Shown here piece by piece: positions 10,139 to 19,330 of a DNA stretch of 64,000 bases. The notes below the pieces were generated by a model that was given only the letters and a program-made list of their open reading frames with translations, was not told the DNA's origin and searched no databases. The position numbers and the translations under genes are program-made. Within the stretch, counting starts at the first letter, position 1. The number at the start of each line of letters is the position of its first letter. The stretch covers positions 1-64,000 of the forward strand of contig WSYJ01000125.1 in NCBI GenBank assembly GCA_020186115.1, given 5' to 3'. The DNA comes from Histomonas meleagridis (taxonomy: Eukaryota; Parabasalia; Tritrichomonadida; Dientamoebidae).

Positions 10139-13100
10139 ATGGAATCTTCAACATCCATTGGTTTAAAAGAAGTTCTTGCATGTACAAAAAACACAGAAAC
10201 AAATGAAGATGCTATTTCAAACGCAATAGAAAAATTATACAAACTAATATGCGAAAATGATCAAATCTCAAATTCAAATGATGTCATTGGCTTTACATAT
10301 TCTATTCCAATACCTAATATTACAGATGAGGAAATATGTCAAGTATTTAATATGTGTATATCTTCAGAAAATGTCATGGAAAAAAATATTAATCTTATTG
10401 TAAAGATCATTACAAAAATTGCTTCACACGACTTTCCGACATATGTAGATAAATATGCACCATTAATGTTTAATTCAAGTATAGATATTTTACAATTGAT
10501 TAATTCAAAAATATGCCGGAATATTGTAGATCCTACCACAGGATTTCTCATGCATGCTCCTTTATCTCCAAAAAACAATTCATGGGGAACGGAAGTTCAT
10601 TATTTTAATTTCTTTTCATTTGAAAGTGAAGATCTTAAGACTCCATTTGGTCTTAGTCTCACTAAATTACGGAAATTATTGCTTCACCGTATCCTTCATG
10701 GGTCTGATTATCTCAAAACAGAAATTCCAAATCAAAATGATTATGCGATATATGTTCCATCATTTTCATTAATCCATCAATCATGTGTAGTTCCACCATC
10801 TTTTCGTACGAGTGGATTGTCTTGTGGTTTCACTTCACGTTCTGAGATACTTTTAAGTTTTTCAAAATTTCAAGATCAAAATGTTTATCAAAAACAAAAT
10901 CGTTTTGAGTTTAAACGCTCTGAGGTAGCAGAAGAATGGAGTGCTGCCATTTCTAAGCTTATTAATTTACCACCTATTGGCTGTAAACATGATATTAAAT
11001 TTGCTGAAATCAAAGAAGTCAACAAAATTAATTATAACTTTATTAAACTTGTCTTGTTTTTAACACCAGAAATCCTTGCGATGGTTCCCAAAGAATATTT
11101 AAATGTTCCATTTAAGATCATCATGGGTAAAGATCCAATCAATGCGTCATTCATGTTAATGGTTATTCAAGCTCTTTTATTTGTATTTCCCGATTTATCT
11201 TTTTATATTTTCGATAATATTTTTTCATTTTTCGAATCAAACATTCAAATGACACCAGAACAAAAATTTATTTTCTTTCATTTGATATCACGATTAATTG
11301 ATATATTAAGTTTATTACCTACACGTTATATTGATAATGAACAAATCGATAAATTATCGACAATGGCATTAATTGGAATATGTTCACCTTGTTGGAAGAT
11401 TAGATATAGTGCATATAAACTTCTTCGAGTATTAAATGATTTCGAATCTGATGGAGAATCAATGAATTTATATGATTTTATTTCGAAGAATGAATCATTT
11501 TATAAAAAATATTTACTTTCGACAATAATGAATCATCCACGAGCAATTTTATTAAAAGAGAAAGTTACGTCATTAATGCCATTATCATTTAATGATACGA
11601 TTTTATGTAATGATTTCATTCTATGGCAATATTATTTATCCGCTTTAGGAACTTCATTTTCGGAGTTTTTTAAAGAGAAATTTATATTTTTTATTAAACA
11701 ATTCGGATGTTCATATTTACAAAAAAATAATAAATCTACAGCAGATGAACGTATTTATTTATTGACGTTTTTTACTGGTTTTGCAGATTCACCTTTTAAT
11801 GTATTTAATGGAAATGTTGAATCATTAAAATTAACAAATTATATATTAAAAGAATTAATATCAACAATTAATGAACAAATTGATACGAATAATGAAGCAG
11901 TACGAAATATGTTGACAACATTAGATATATCATCATTTTCTGTGTTTTTAGATTTATTAGAACAAAATTTTAATGTTAAAATTGCAATTTTAGCATTACA
12001 TTCTATGGCATGGAACACTAATTTCCCGGCGATATTTGAACATTATGATTTCTTAACTAAGTTTTCATCATTATTTATGCATGTTTTTGAAATATTTAAT
12101 ACCGAATATTTAAATATTTCATTTGATAACTCATCAGAAATAGACATAAATATTATAAATGAAAACGAAGATTTCCTTTGTGATTTCTTATCATGTTTAT
12201 TCGAAGTTTTAACAGTACTTTATCAACAACTTTTAAAGCCAATAAATTCACCTTTTCCATGTCATAGTTTTGTGTTTCATGATAATAACAATTTAATATT
12301 ACAAAAAACAGAAACTTTATTCTCAACAATATATAACTTATCGATCATTAATGCACCTTATCGAGTACATTTTTATGCTTTACGAACATTAGAAATGTGG
12401 TTTGGATTTAATCAAATTAAAGATCAAAACTTTTTATTATCCGATAAATTTAATGAATCGATTTCGAAGCTTTCAATTGAATGTCCTTCAATTTTGTTAC
12501 ATTTATTATCTCATCATTTTGATGTTTTATTACCACAATATTTAACTAAAGCTTTATCACCTAATGGTGAACGATATTTCACATCTATTGCAGATTTTTT
12601 TAAGGCTCCATCATTATCTATTAATATTAATCTTAATGACATTTTACGAAATCAATGGAAATCTTGTAAAGATATTGATGACAAAACCATATTTTCTAAA
12701 TATTTACAAGTTTTATATGAAAATTGTGGAAGTTTCATCTTAGCATGTTTAGTAAATCTTCGAATTCCTAATGAAGAAATTAATAATAGAGCATTTATAA
12801 CATTAGCATCATTAACACCAATATTATCATTATATCAAATGGATGGCCGTAAAGATAATGCCATTGAATTAATTAAAGGATTCACACAAATTAGTAATAA
12901 ATTTGGAGAAAGTTCTGCATATTTTGATGATCAAGAATGTCGACAAATATCATTACTTGTATGTAATTCATTTCAGTTTTGTTTAGAACAATTATTAAAT
13001 GATGCGTTTGATTATATACCAAAGTTTTCACCAATATTTATCGAACGAATGTTATCTACATTAATGCCATGGTTTGAATCAGTACAATTTGATATTGATA

Positions 13101-15610
13101 ATCGAGTTATCTCAAATGAATCTGATTTATTATTTATGCGATTTAGTTGTTTTACTTTCACTGAGAAATTAATGATATCATTTAGTGAATTTTCCAATTA
13201 TATTAATTCTTCAATGTTTAATGTATGGAGAACTTTAGTAGTTACTAATAATTGTATTCCAGGTAATAATTTCATGCCAATTATAGTATCGATATTATTT
13301 ACAACAGGAAATTATGAAAATCATTCGAACGCATTAATTATTATGCGATATTTATATCGAATAGCACCACAAATTACAATTGATTTCTTATCTTCATATT
13401 TATCTTTTTCTTATGCAGCTAAAGATAATTATAAAGATGCATTTAAAGATATAACTAAAGATACATCTGATTTCATAAGTCAAATATCAGATGATGATGA
13501 TGATTCTTCTATCGAATCAGAAAAAGGATCAAAGACAAGTACAAATCATATTAAATTTGTTTTATATGCATTAAGTGAATTTGCGATAGTATCAGTTCGA
13601 CCTATATTACCATATTTACCAATAATATTTTCATTTTGTTTAATACATATTGATAAATATTTTTCATATATTAATACTTTACTTAAGAATATTATTGGTG
13701 AATTAATACCATTAGTTGAGAATATATCTATACCTTATTTACAAGATGCATTACGAATATTAGCATCGATGAAGAAAAATTATTTAACATTAAAGAAAAA
13801 TAGTGTCGATGACTTATATAACTCTACAAATATTATTAATCAAATGATATCTAATGATAGTCGAACACAATTATCAAATGTATTAACTAACTTCTTCTTA
13901 TATTCCGATCAAGATTTAGCAACACAATTCGGATTCGAATTAATTAAATGGGGTTTATGTTGTGGCGATTTAATTCGTGCTTCATTTGCATTAACTTGTT
14001 ATCAAGGGAATTTAATGATAAATAATTCATTGTTCTTAGGGTTATGTGCACGTACTATTTGGTTATGTATTGATGCTATTAATTATATATATGAAAATTG
14101 TGAAAATCATGACATTACATTTTATACATTATATATTGCTAATCATTTTAAAACAATGAAAAGTATTGCTGAAATATATGCACAAAAAGGAATTTTAGGT
14201 AATGAACCTTCTTTGTTTTGGATGGCTATTAGTGGAATACAATGTAATATATCTTCATGTTCATTAATATTTCATTCTGCGTTATCTTTACTTGAATATA
14301 TATTATGTTTTCCACAATTATTTAATTATTTAGTAAATCAAGAAAATTATGAAATGGGCCAATATATGCCAAGTAAATTCACGAAATATCATACTCCATG
14401 GGGTGATACATTTAATGGATGTATTAAATATATTTTGGAATGTAAAAGTCAATCACCAGATATAAATTTAATGATTCGTGTTTTGAATTTATTAATCCAA
14501 ACAAAATATCAATTAATTATATCAGACTCAAGTTGTTATATGTATATAGTATTATTAGCTTTGTTGCCATGGATTTGGTCAATTGAAATAGCGGAAATGA
14601 GCCGATTTTTGTATAACTCGCCTTCAATCCAAATGCTTGACGCAACAATTGACGCGTTTAAAGAGTTAATACCAGATAAGTCAATACACGACTTGTTATC
14701 TGTGTTCAGTATTGATGAAGAAGTGGATATATTCTCAACTATTGGCCAAATTTGTAATATTATAATCCCTTTAATTGACACTGAAAGTTTAATACAGATT
14801 TGTGAATTCTTTACAACTTGTTTAAAGTTCGGTAATAAGTTCTTGAAAATTCCTTTGTATTCAGTAACGACAAATATTTTGACTTACATTAACGATTCTC
14901 AAAAAGTCGAAATAGTGAAATCGTTGTCAGAATTTACTTCTTTGATTAAAACGGAAAAAAAGGTGCCCCGAATGGTGTACGTTAACTTATATTTACAAGC
15001 GTTGAAGGATACAAAAATAACCGAAACTTTTGAGGAGAATTCAATTAAGCCGGAGGTTTTCCCTCAACTAGACATCTTCGAACGTATCGTTGTCGTTGAC
15101 GTTCCGCATTTGTATGAAATTCAATCGGTGGATTCAAAGCTTCTATCGTTCAACGATTTGAATTCACTTCCACCGTTATTGCCGATAGACGAACGTTTAG
15201 CATCGAATGAAAGATTCCAAAATATGAGTTCACTATTAAAACTTTTTAGATGTGAACCTATAGTATCTTGGAATGAATTACTTGAAAAATGTATAACATA
15301 TTTGATCGAGTCAGAAGATTTGAATGATATGATGAAAAAGAAAAGTATGAGTACATGCAGAATTGAATCAGGAATTAATGAGATATTAAATATGATAAAT
15401 GAGCAGCCACAACAAACTGATGATATCAAAGAGGAAGAAGAAGAAATTGTCGAAGAAATGAACGAAAGTGATGAATTAGTAATTTCTTTGGGACAAGATC
15501 CATTTAGTTTGATATCATTAAATGCTAAGATGTTCATCCCAACAGTGGATGAGGTTAACTACATAGGAAATGATTTGTTCGAGGAACAAATTGATTGTTT
15601 TGATGTGTAA
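10139..15610 (+). CDS. Giant alpha-solenoid protein, probably Furry/Mor2/Tao3 family
   Basis: The 1823-residue protein is almost entirely helical. It has no transmembrane segment and no catalytic motif. Two regions align by eye with the Furry family of cell-morphogenesis scaffolds: MALIGICSPCWKIRYSAYKL near residue 410 (Furry has a FALVLLCS...RKLSVLILKEI segment), and LMPWFESVQFD near 975 followed by MFNVWRTLV near 1026 and FMPIIVSILF (Furry: LPWMNNIEL, VENVWTTLA, KIILHFLIS). Furry proteins scaffold NDR/LATS kinases and MOB proteins to control polarity and cell shape. This copy is shorter than yeast Tao3 or animal Furry. An acidic loop (DDDDDSSIESEKGSK) lies near 1120, and the last 120 residues are rich in Asp and Glu. 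The start is the first in-frame ATG after M3-like motifs. The stop is in a TAAA context. Another large HEAT family cannot be excluded. Confidence 0.6.
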   Translation: MESSTSIGLKEVLACTKNTETNEDAISNAIEKLYKLICENDQISNSNDVIGFTYSIPIPNITDEEICQVFNMCISSENVMEKNINLIVKIITKIASHDFPTYVDKYAPLMFNSSIDILQLINSKICRNIVDPTTGFLMHAPLSPKNNSWGTEVHYFNFFSFESEDLKTPFGLSLTKLRKLLLHRILHGSDYLKTEIPNQNDYAIYVPSFSLIHQSCVVPPSFRTSGLSCGFTSRSEILLSFSKFQDQNVYQKQNRFEFKRSEVAEEWSAAISKLINLPPIGCKHDIKFAEIKEVNKINYNFIKLVLFLTPEILAMVPKEYLNVPFKIIMGKDPINASFMLMVIQALLFVFPDLSFYIFDNIFSFFESNIQMTPEQKFIFFHLISRLIDILSLLPTRYIDNEQIDKLSTMALIGICSPCWKIRYSAYKLLRVLNDFESDGESMNLYDFISKNESFYKKYLLSTIMNHPRAILLKEKVTSLMPLSFNDTILCNDFILWQYYLSALGTSFSEFFKEKFIFFIKQFGCSYLQKNNKSTADERIYLLTFFTGFADSPFNVFNGNVESLKLTNYILKELISTINEQIDTNNEAVRNMLTTLDISSFSVFLDLLEQNFNVKIAILALHSMAWNTNFPAIFEHYDFLTKFSSLFMHVFEIFNTEYLNISFDNSSEIDINIINENEDFLCDFLSCLFEVLTVLYQQLLKPINSPFPCHSFVFHDNNNLILQKTETLFSTIYNLSIINAPYRVHFYALRTLEMWFGFNQIKDQNFLLSDKFNESISKLSIECPSILLHLLSHHFDVLLPQYLTKALSPNGERYFTSIADFFKAPSLSININLNDILRNQWKSCKDIDDKTIFSKYLQVLYENCGSFILACLVNLRIPNEEINNRAFITLASLTPILSLYQMDGRKDNAIELIKGFTQISNKFGESSAYFDDQECRQISLLVCNSFQFCLEQLLNDAFDYIPKFSPIFIERMLSTLMPWFESVQFDIDNRVISNESDLLFMRFSCFTFTEKLMISFSEFSNYINSSMFNVWRTLVVTNNCIPGNNFMPIIVSILFTTGNYENHSNALIIMRYLYRIAPQITIDFLSSYLSFSYAAKDNYKDAFKDITKDTSDFISQISDDDDDSSIESEKGSKTSTNHIKFVLYALSEFAIVSVRPILPYLPIIFSFCLIHIDKYFSYINTLLKNIIGELIPLVENISIPYLQDALRILASMKKNYLTLKKNSVDDLYNSTNIINQMISNDSRTQLSNVLTNFFLYSDQDLATQFGFELIKWGLCCGDLIRASFALTCYQGNLMINNSLFLGLCARTIWLCIDAINYIYENCENHDITFYTLYIANHFKTMKSIAEIYAQKGILGNEPSLFWMAISGIQCNISSCSLIFHSALSLLEYILCFPQLFNYLVNQENYEMGQYMPSKFTKYHTPWGDTFNGCIKYILECKSQSPDINLMIRVLNLLIQTKYQLIISDSSCYMYIVLLALLPWIWSIEIAEMSRFLYNSPSIQMLDATIDAFKELIPDKSIHDLLSVFSIDEEVDIFSTIGQICNIIIPLIDTESLIQICEFFTTCLKFGNKFLKIPLYSVTTNILTYINDSQKVEIVKSLSEFTSLIKTEKKVPRMVYVNLYLQALKDTKITETFEENSIKPEVFPQLDIFERIVVVDVPHLYEIQSVDSKLLSFNDLNSLPPLLPIDERLASNERFQNMSSLLKLFRCEPIVSWNELLEKCITYLIESEDLNDMMKKKSMSTCRIESGINEILNMINEQPQQTDDIKEEEEEIVEEMNESDELVISLGQDPFSLISLNAKMFIPTVDEVNYIGNDLFEEQIDCFDV

Positions 15611-15852
15611 AAATTTGAAATTTAATTTTTTTGTTTTCAATATAACGATAGACATTTTAAATATAAAACGATCGTTTGCTATTGAATTTCCAATCATTTG
15701 CTACAACTTCAGAAGTCTGAAGATATAAAATGTTTTAATAAAAGACTTTCACTGACATCAAGGAATTGCTGTATAATGGATTGGATTTGTTACGGGTTTC
15801 ATGAGATTCGCAATTTTCTGGGAAAATAGTCGGAGTGACCGTTAACTTAGAA
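15611..15852. promoter_or_regulatory. Intergenic promoter region of Cactin with M3-like motif
   Basis: ACCGTTAAC (15838-15846; reverse complement GTTAACGGT, an exact YAACGGY match) ends 6 nt before the Cactin ATG. No gene is visible in this gap. Confidence 0.4.
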
Positions 15853-17145
15853 ATGATCCAAGAAAATAGTCAGCAAAATCCAAATGTAGATGGAGAAGTT
15901 GACCAAAAAGAATTTGAAACTAAACGTATTTTAAGAGGTGTTCAAAAAAGAATTGCTGAAGATCGACCGATTTTATTTGATTTATTTTTCATCAATTCAG
16001 GCGCATTAGAATCACAGCTTCCCTTGATTTGTGCTAGCTATGTTCTTTTAAACCCTGATGGTGTATCTAAATTTATTGGCTTAAAAACACCTAAACCAAT
16101 TACTCAAAAAGAAATTCAAGATACTAAAGAATTGGCACAAAGACTTGCCCCTTATACAAAATATTGGGAATACATTGTTGTTATACTTGAACAAAAACTA
16201 CAAGAACATCCAGATAATTTATTAACAGATATGATGAATGAAATATTAAATTATGATCAACAAAAAGGAGTATCAATTGCCGAAAAAGAAATGCGCTGTA
16301 ATTTGTTATTAACCAATTTAAAAAATGATCTTGAAGATCATCAAGAATTTTATCAACAACTTTATCATAAATTACGCTTTTACTTAGCAATCTCATGGTT
16401 TGACAATTATCATAAAGCACTACTTAAGAAATATCTCGAAATTTTGCCACATCGAGATCTTATTGAAGTACCAGAAGGTGATATCACAATGTATACTAAG
16501 GCACAACGACGCTTCCGTGCTCGAGTTCTTCAACAAGAGAACGGAAACAATCTTTTAAACAAAATTGCTAAACAATATTTCGACACCCGACACATGCTCA
16601 AAATAGAATCACGAAGCGCCAATCGAACTCAAACTGACGAGATCGAAGGTCTCCAGTATTGGGGTGATGAAGAACGTGAATTTAATGACATTATTGAAAT
16701 TGATTACCAAAAGCTTATAAATGCAAACAACAAAATGACGTTACCGGAATATGAGGCTATTGTTTATATGGGCCATGATTGGAATGAGCATAATCGAAAA
16801 AGATTTAATCTTGATAATTTGCCAGAGGCCACAGTCAGAGGTTATCGGTTCCGAATCTTCTATCCGAGCTTGGTTAACAAGAATAAGGCGCCAAGTTTCA
16901 ACTTGCAGCCCGATTTAATAAAATATTGCACTACGAAAGCGGACAACAGATACAGATACACTGCGATTGTATTCGACGCAGGGCCTCCGTATCTGCCTAT
17001 AGCGTTTAGGATTGTCGATAAAAAGTGGGACGTGTATCGAAACGGCGGATTCCAAAGCAGTTTCCATAACGGAGTGTTCGTGTTCCAAATATCGTTCAAG
17101 GCTTCTTTGTACTACCAAGGATACCTTCCTATGCAATTATATTAA
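15853..17145 (+). CDS. CACTIN: Cactin, spliceosome-associated protein
   Basis: This 430-residue protein carries the Cactin mid region and the diagnostic C-terminal Cactus-binding-type domain. The end reads RGYRFRIFYPSLVNKNKAPS, then TAIVFDAGPPYLPIAFRIVD, then WDVYRNGGFQSSFHNGVFVF. It aligns closely with the animal and yeast pattern (YKFNIFYPDLIDK...FHAGPPYEDIAFKIV...RGF). Cactin is a nuclear protein of the late spliceosome that keeps exons correctly joined, and in animals it also affects NF-kB/Rel signalling. The open frame begins at a GTG (15835), but the first ATG in frame is 15853 (MIQENSQQNP), which I take as the start. Compared with animal Cactin (over 600 residues), the long RS/charged N-terminus is missing. 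Confidence 0.9.
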   Translation: MIQENSQQNPNVDGEVDQKEFETKRILRGVQKRIAEDRPILFDLFFINSGALESQLPLICASYVLLNPDGVSKFIGLKTPKPITQKEIQDTKELAQRLAPYTKYWEYIVVILEQKLQEHPDNLLTDMMNEILNYDQQKGVSIAEKEMRCNLLLTNLKNDLEDHQEFYQQLYHKLRFYLAISWFDNYHKALLKKYLEILPHRDLIEVPEGDITMYTKAQRRFRARVLQQENGNNLLNKIAKQYFDTRHMLKIESRSANRTQTDEIEGLQYWGDEEREFNDIIEIDYQKLINANNKMTLPEYEAIVYMGHDWNEHNRKRFNLDNLPEATVRGYRFRIFYPSLVNKNKAPSFNLQPDLIKYCTTKADNRYRYTAIVFDAGPPYLPIAFRIVDKKWDVYRNGGFQSSFHNGVFVFQISFKASLYYQGYLPMQLY

Positions 17146-17618
17146 GTTATGGCGCAATTAATAAAAAATTTAAATGTTTAAATTTGATGTTTTTATAAGG
17201 AAAAGCATTTAACAGTTGAAAATAACTAAAGTAAATATAAGGAATATTTATTAATTATTTGATAAACTATTAAATATTCTTTTTGTTTATTGTTATTCTG
17301 AAAAACTTATTAATAAAAATGATCACACTTTTTTTTTTTTTTTTTCTCAAAAACATGGATGCTTATATTCAATAGATCACAATTATCTTTAAATTTTTTG
17401 AAAACAATCATAAAGAACCGAGTATTATTTATTTACTAGTGATACTATTAGTAAAGCTTTTGTATAACTTGAGGCATATTAATAAATTTTTCTTTTCAAA
17501 AAATTATAAATTGGCAAAAAAAGTAATTTTATCACCATAATTTTTTTGTAAATGTTTCAAAATCTAACCTTTTCAAATATTTGACTGTGGACAAAAACAG
17601 GAGAACGTTAAGTATGTT
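17146..17618. other. Intergenic, poly-T run and AT-rich
   Basis: No gene is seen. A run of 16 T (about 17330-17345) stands out. AACGTTAA (17604-17611), a variant of the M3-like motif, lies 8 nt before the next ATG. Confidence 0.4.
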
Positions 17619-19232
17619 ATGAATCGAACCAAGCGTTTTTCAACATTAGCTTATAACCAGAAACCCCGTAACCTAGAAATATTTTTACAAGAGCCAGGAG
17701 AAAAAATTATGTTTGTTTGTAAACATTGTAAAAATATTTCATTTCTTTCGCCAAATGTTTTAGATCCAAAACCAGATCAAACAAAAAGAAAATCTACAAC
17801 TCACCAACAAGGTCCAATTAAAGACATTAGCGTAGAACATGAAATCGAACTTGTAATTCAAGATTATACAAATTGGGAGAAAAAGCCAAGTTTCGAAAAC
17901 TTAGTTGCATTTACTGAGGTTGAAGGATTTAATGAGTTTCCTATTTGTCAAAAGTGTGCATTTTTTTTAAGCAGATTATTAAAATCGAAAGTTTCATTTT
18001 TTACAGAAAAAAGCAAAAACTTAAAGAGCAATTCCATTACTCAAGAGTCAGAAGTGTTTCTCAATAAAACAATGAATGAGATCGAATCTCAACTTTCACC
18101 ACTTCTAGAAGTTAATGCCAGTAATCAAATCAAAATGAAGAAACCTGATGCGTTTAAATTCCCACTGCCACCAATTCCACCACATGCTCAATCTCACATC
18201 AATCAAACAGCATCCACTGAAATCAATACAGATTCCAAAAGTGATTGCGATTGGGGTTTTGGCTCAATAATGTTAAGCTCAACATTTTATCTTTCCACTT
18301 GTCGCCATTATGCCACCATTAATGGGAATCGTCTTGGTACCAATACACCAGATATTGTATCACCCGATGAATTTGATCGCGGCCTTTATTTACTGATTCA
18401 ACTTCTTCAAGTCATTGGCAAAGTTGTTTCTTCACCCATTCCCGAGTTTAATTTGACCACAGAAATCCATTACATTAACAACAAAGGAATCAGTGATGTT
18501 TTCACATCACAAAAACTTAAAGTAAATAAAACGATTTCGAGCTTCAAAGAAGCGACCAAGCTATTGTTTAAGGCATGCCATCGCTTATTTTGGGACTTAT
18601 GTAAGATGAATGCGAATTTCTCTGTTCCGAATGACATTGACTTAAAGACGTCGAAAATTTCGGGCGAAAGTTATATTTACGATCGAAAGAGTCCACATAC
18701 ATTTACATATGCAATGAAGAAACTCGTAATGAATCTCAAGACAATACAAACGAAAGCGATGGAATGCGCAGTATATGTAATAAGTCGAAACTTCGAAATA
18801 ATGTCGAAGACAAAAGAAGAAGAAAACGAAAAAGATACAAATGAAGAACATCAATTAAGACACATCGAGTCTCAGTTCTCAATCACGTCCGCAAGCGCTC
18901 TGTTCTCGCAGCCGACGGATAACTTGTCCGCGTTGGCGCTCTCCGAAAACAGTATATTAGCGCCGAGTAGCTATGAGGCATCGACTGCGGAAACGCTTTC
19001 GATAATATCGACTGACATCATGGAGAACGAAAACAAATCCGACGACGAAAACATAATAATCGAAAGCATCCACAACGACGAAATGAGCGAAAGTGATTCG
19101 ACAGATCATATTAATGAAAACAATATCATCGAACGTAGCAAAGAAATAAATGAAAGCGATGAAACAGATAAAAGTAAAGTAACAAATGAAAATGAAGAAG
19201 AAAATGACGAAAAAGATGGTGAAGAAAATTAA
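17619..19232 (+). CDS. Beclin 1 / ATG6-like autophagy protein
   Basis: The N-terminal part has two CxxC pairs, MFVCKHCKN (Cys34, Cys37) and PICQKCAFFL (Cys110, Cys113). They match the VSFVCQRC and LCEEC positions of Beclin 1. The C-terminal half has the evolutionarily conserved domain: YATINGNRLGTN (residues 230-241, compare FGTINNFRLGR), then YLLIQLLQVIGKV, then a RLFWDL segment and an AMKKLVMNLK helix near the usual end. Beclin/ATG6 is a subunit of the class III PI3-kinase (VPS34) complex that starts autophagosomes and acts in endosomal sorting. An unusual, very acidic low-complexity tail of about 130 residues (Glu/Asp/Asn/Ser rich) follows the domain. No BH3 motif is obvious. The stop is TAAA. 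Homology is clear but divergent. Confidence 0.75.
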   Translation: MNRTKRFSTLAYNQKPRNLEIFLQEPGEKIMFVCKHCKNISFLSPNVLDPKPDQTKRKSTTHQQGPIKDISVEHEIELVIQDYTNWEKKPSFENLVAFTEVEGFNEFPICQKCAFFLSRLLKSKVSFFTEKSKNLKSNSITQESEVFLNKTMNEIESQLSPLLEVNASNQIKMKKPDAFKFPLPPIPPHAQSHINQTASTEINTDSKSDCDWGFGSIMLSSTFYLSTCRHYATINGNRLGTNTPDIVSPDEFDRGLYLLIQLLQVIGKVVSSPIPEFNLTTEIHYINNKGISDVFTSQKLKVNKTISSFKEATKLLFKACHRLFWDLCKMNANFSVPNDIDLKTSKISGESYIYDRKSPHTFTYAMKKLVMNLKTIQTKAMECAVYVISRNFEIMSKTKEEENEKDTNEEHQLRHIESQFSITSASALFSQPTDNLSALALSENSILAPSSYEASTAETLSIISTDIMENENKSDDENIIIESIHNDEMSESDSTDHINENNIIERSKEINESDETDKSKVTNENEEENDEKDGEEN

Positions 19233-19330
19233 ATGTTTGCGGAATCTAAGAATGTTTCACATCTATAAACATTATTCTGTTTGAAATATAATTTTTTCGT
19301 TTATTTAGATAGATAAAAAACATTAAAATT

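Noticed and set aside
15121-15537. Minus-strand 138-codon open frame
   Set aside because: It is the complement of the Ser/Glu/Asp-rich end of the Furry-like gene; low complexity and no domain.
17330-17345. Poly-T run as transcription terminator
   Set aside because: Trichomonad protein genes are transcribed by RNA polymerase II with UAAA poly(A) signals; no small RNA gene is next to the run.
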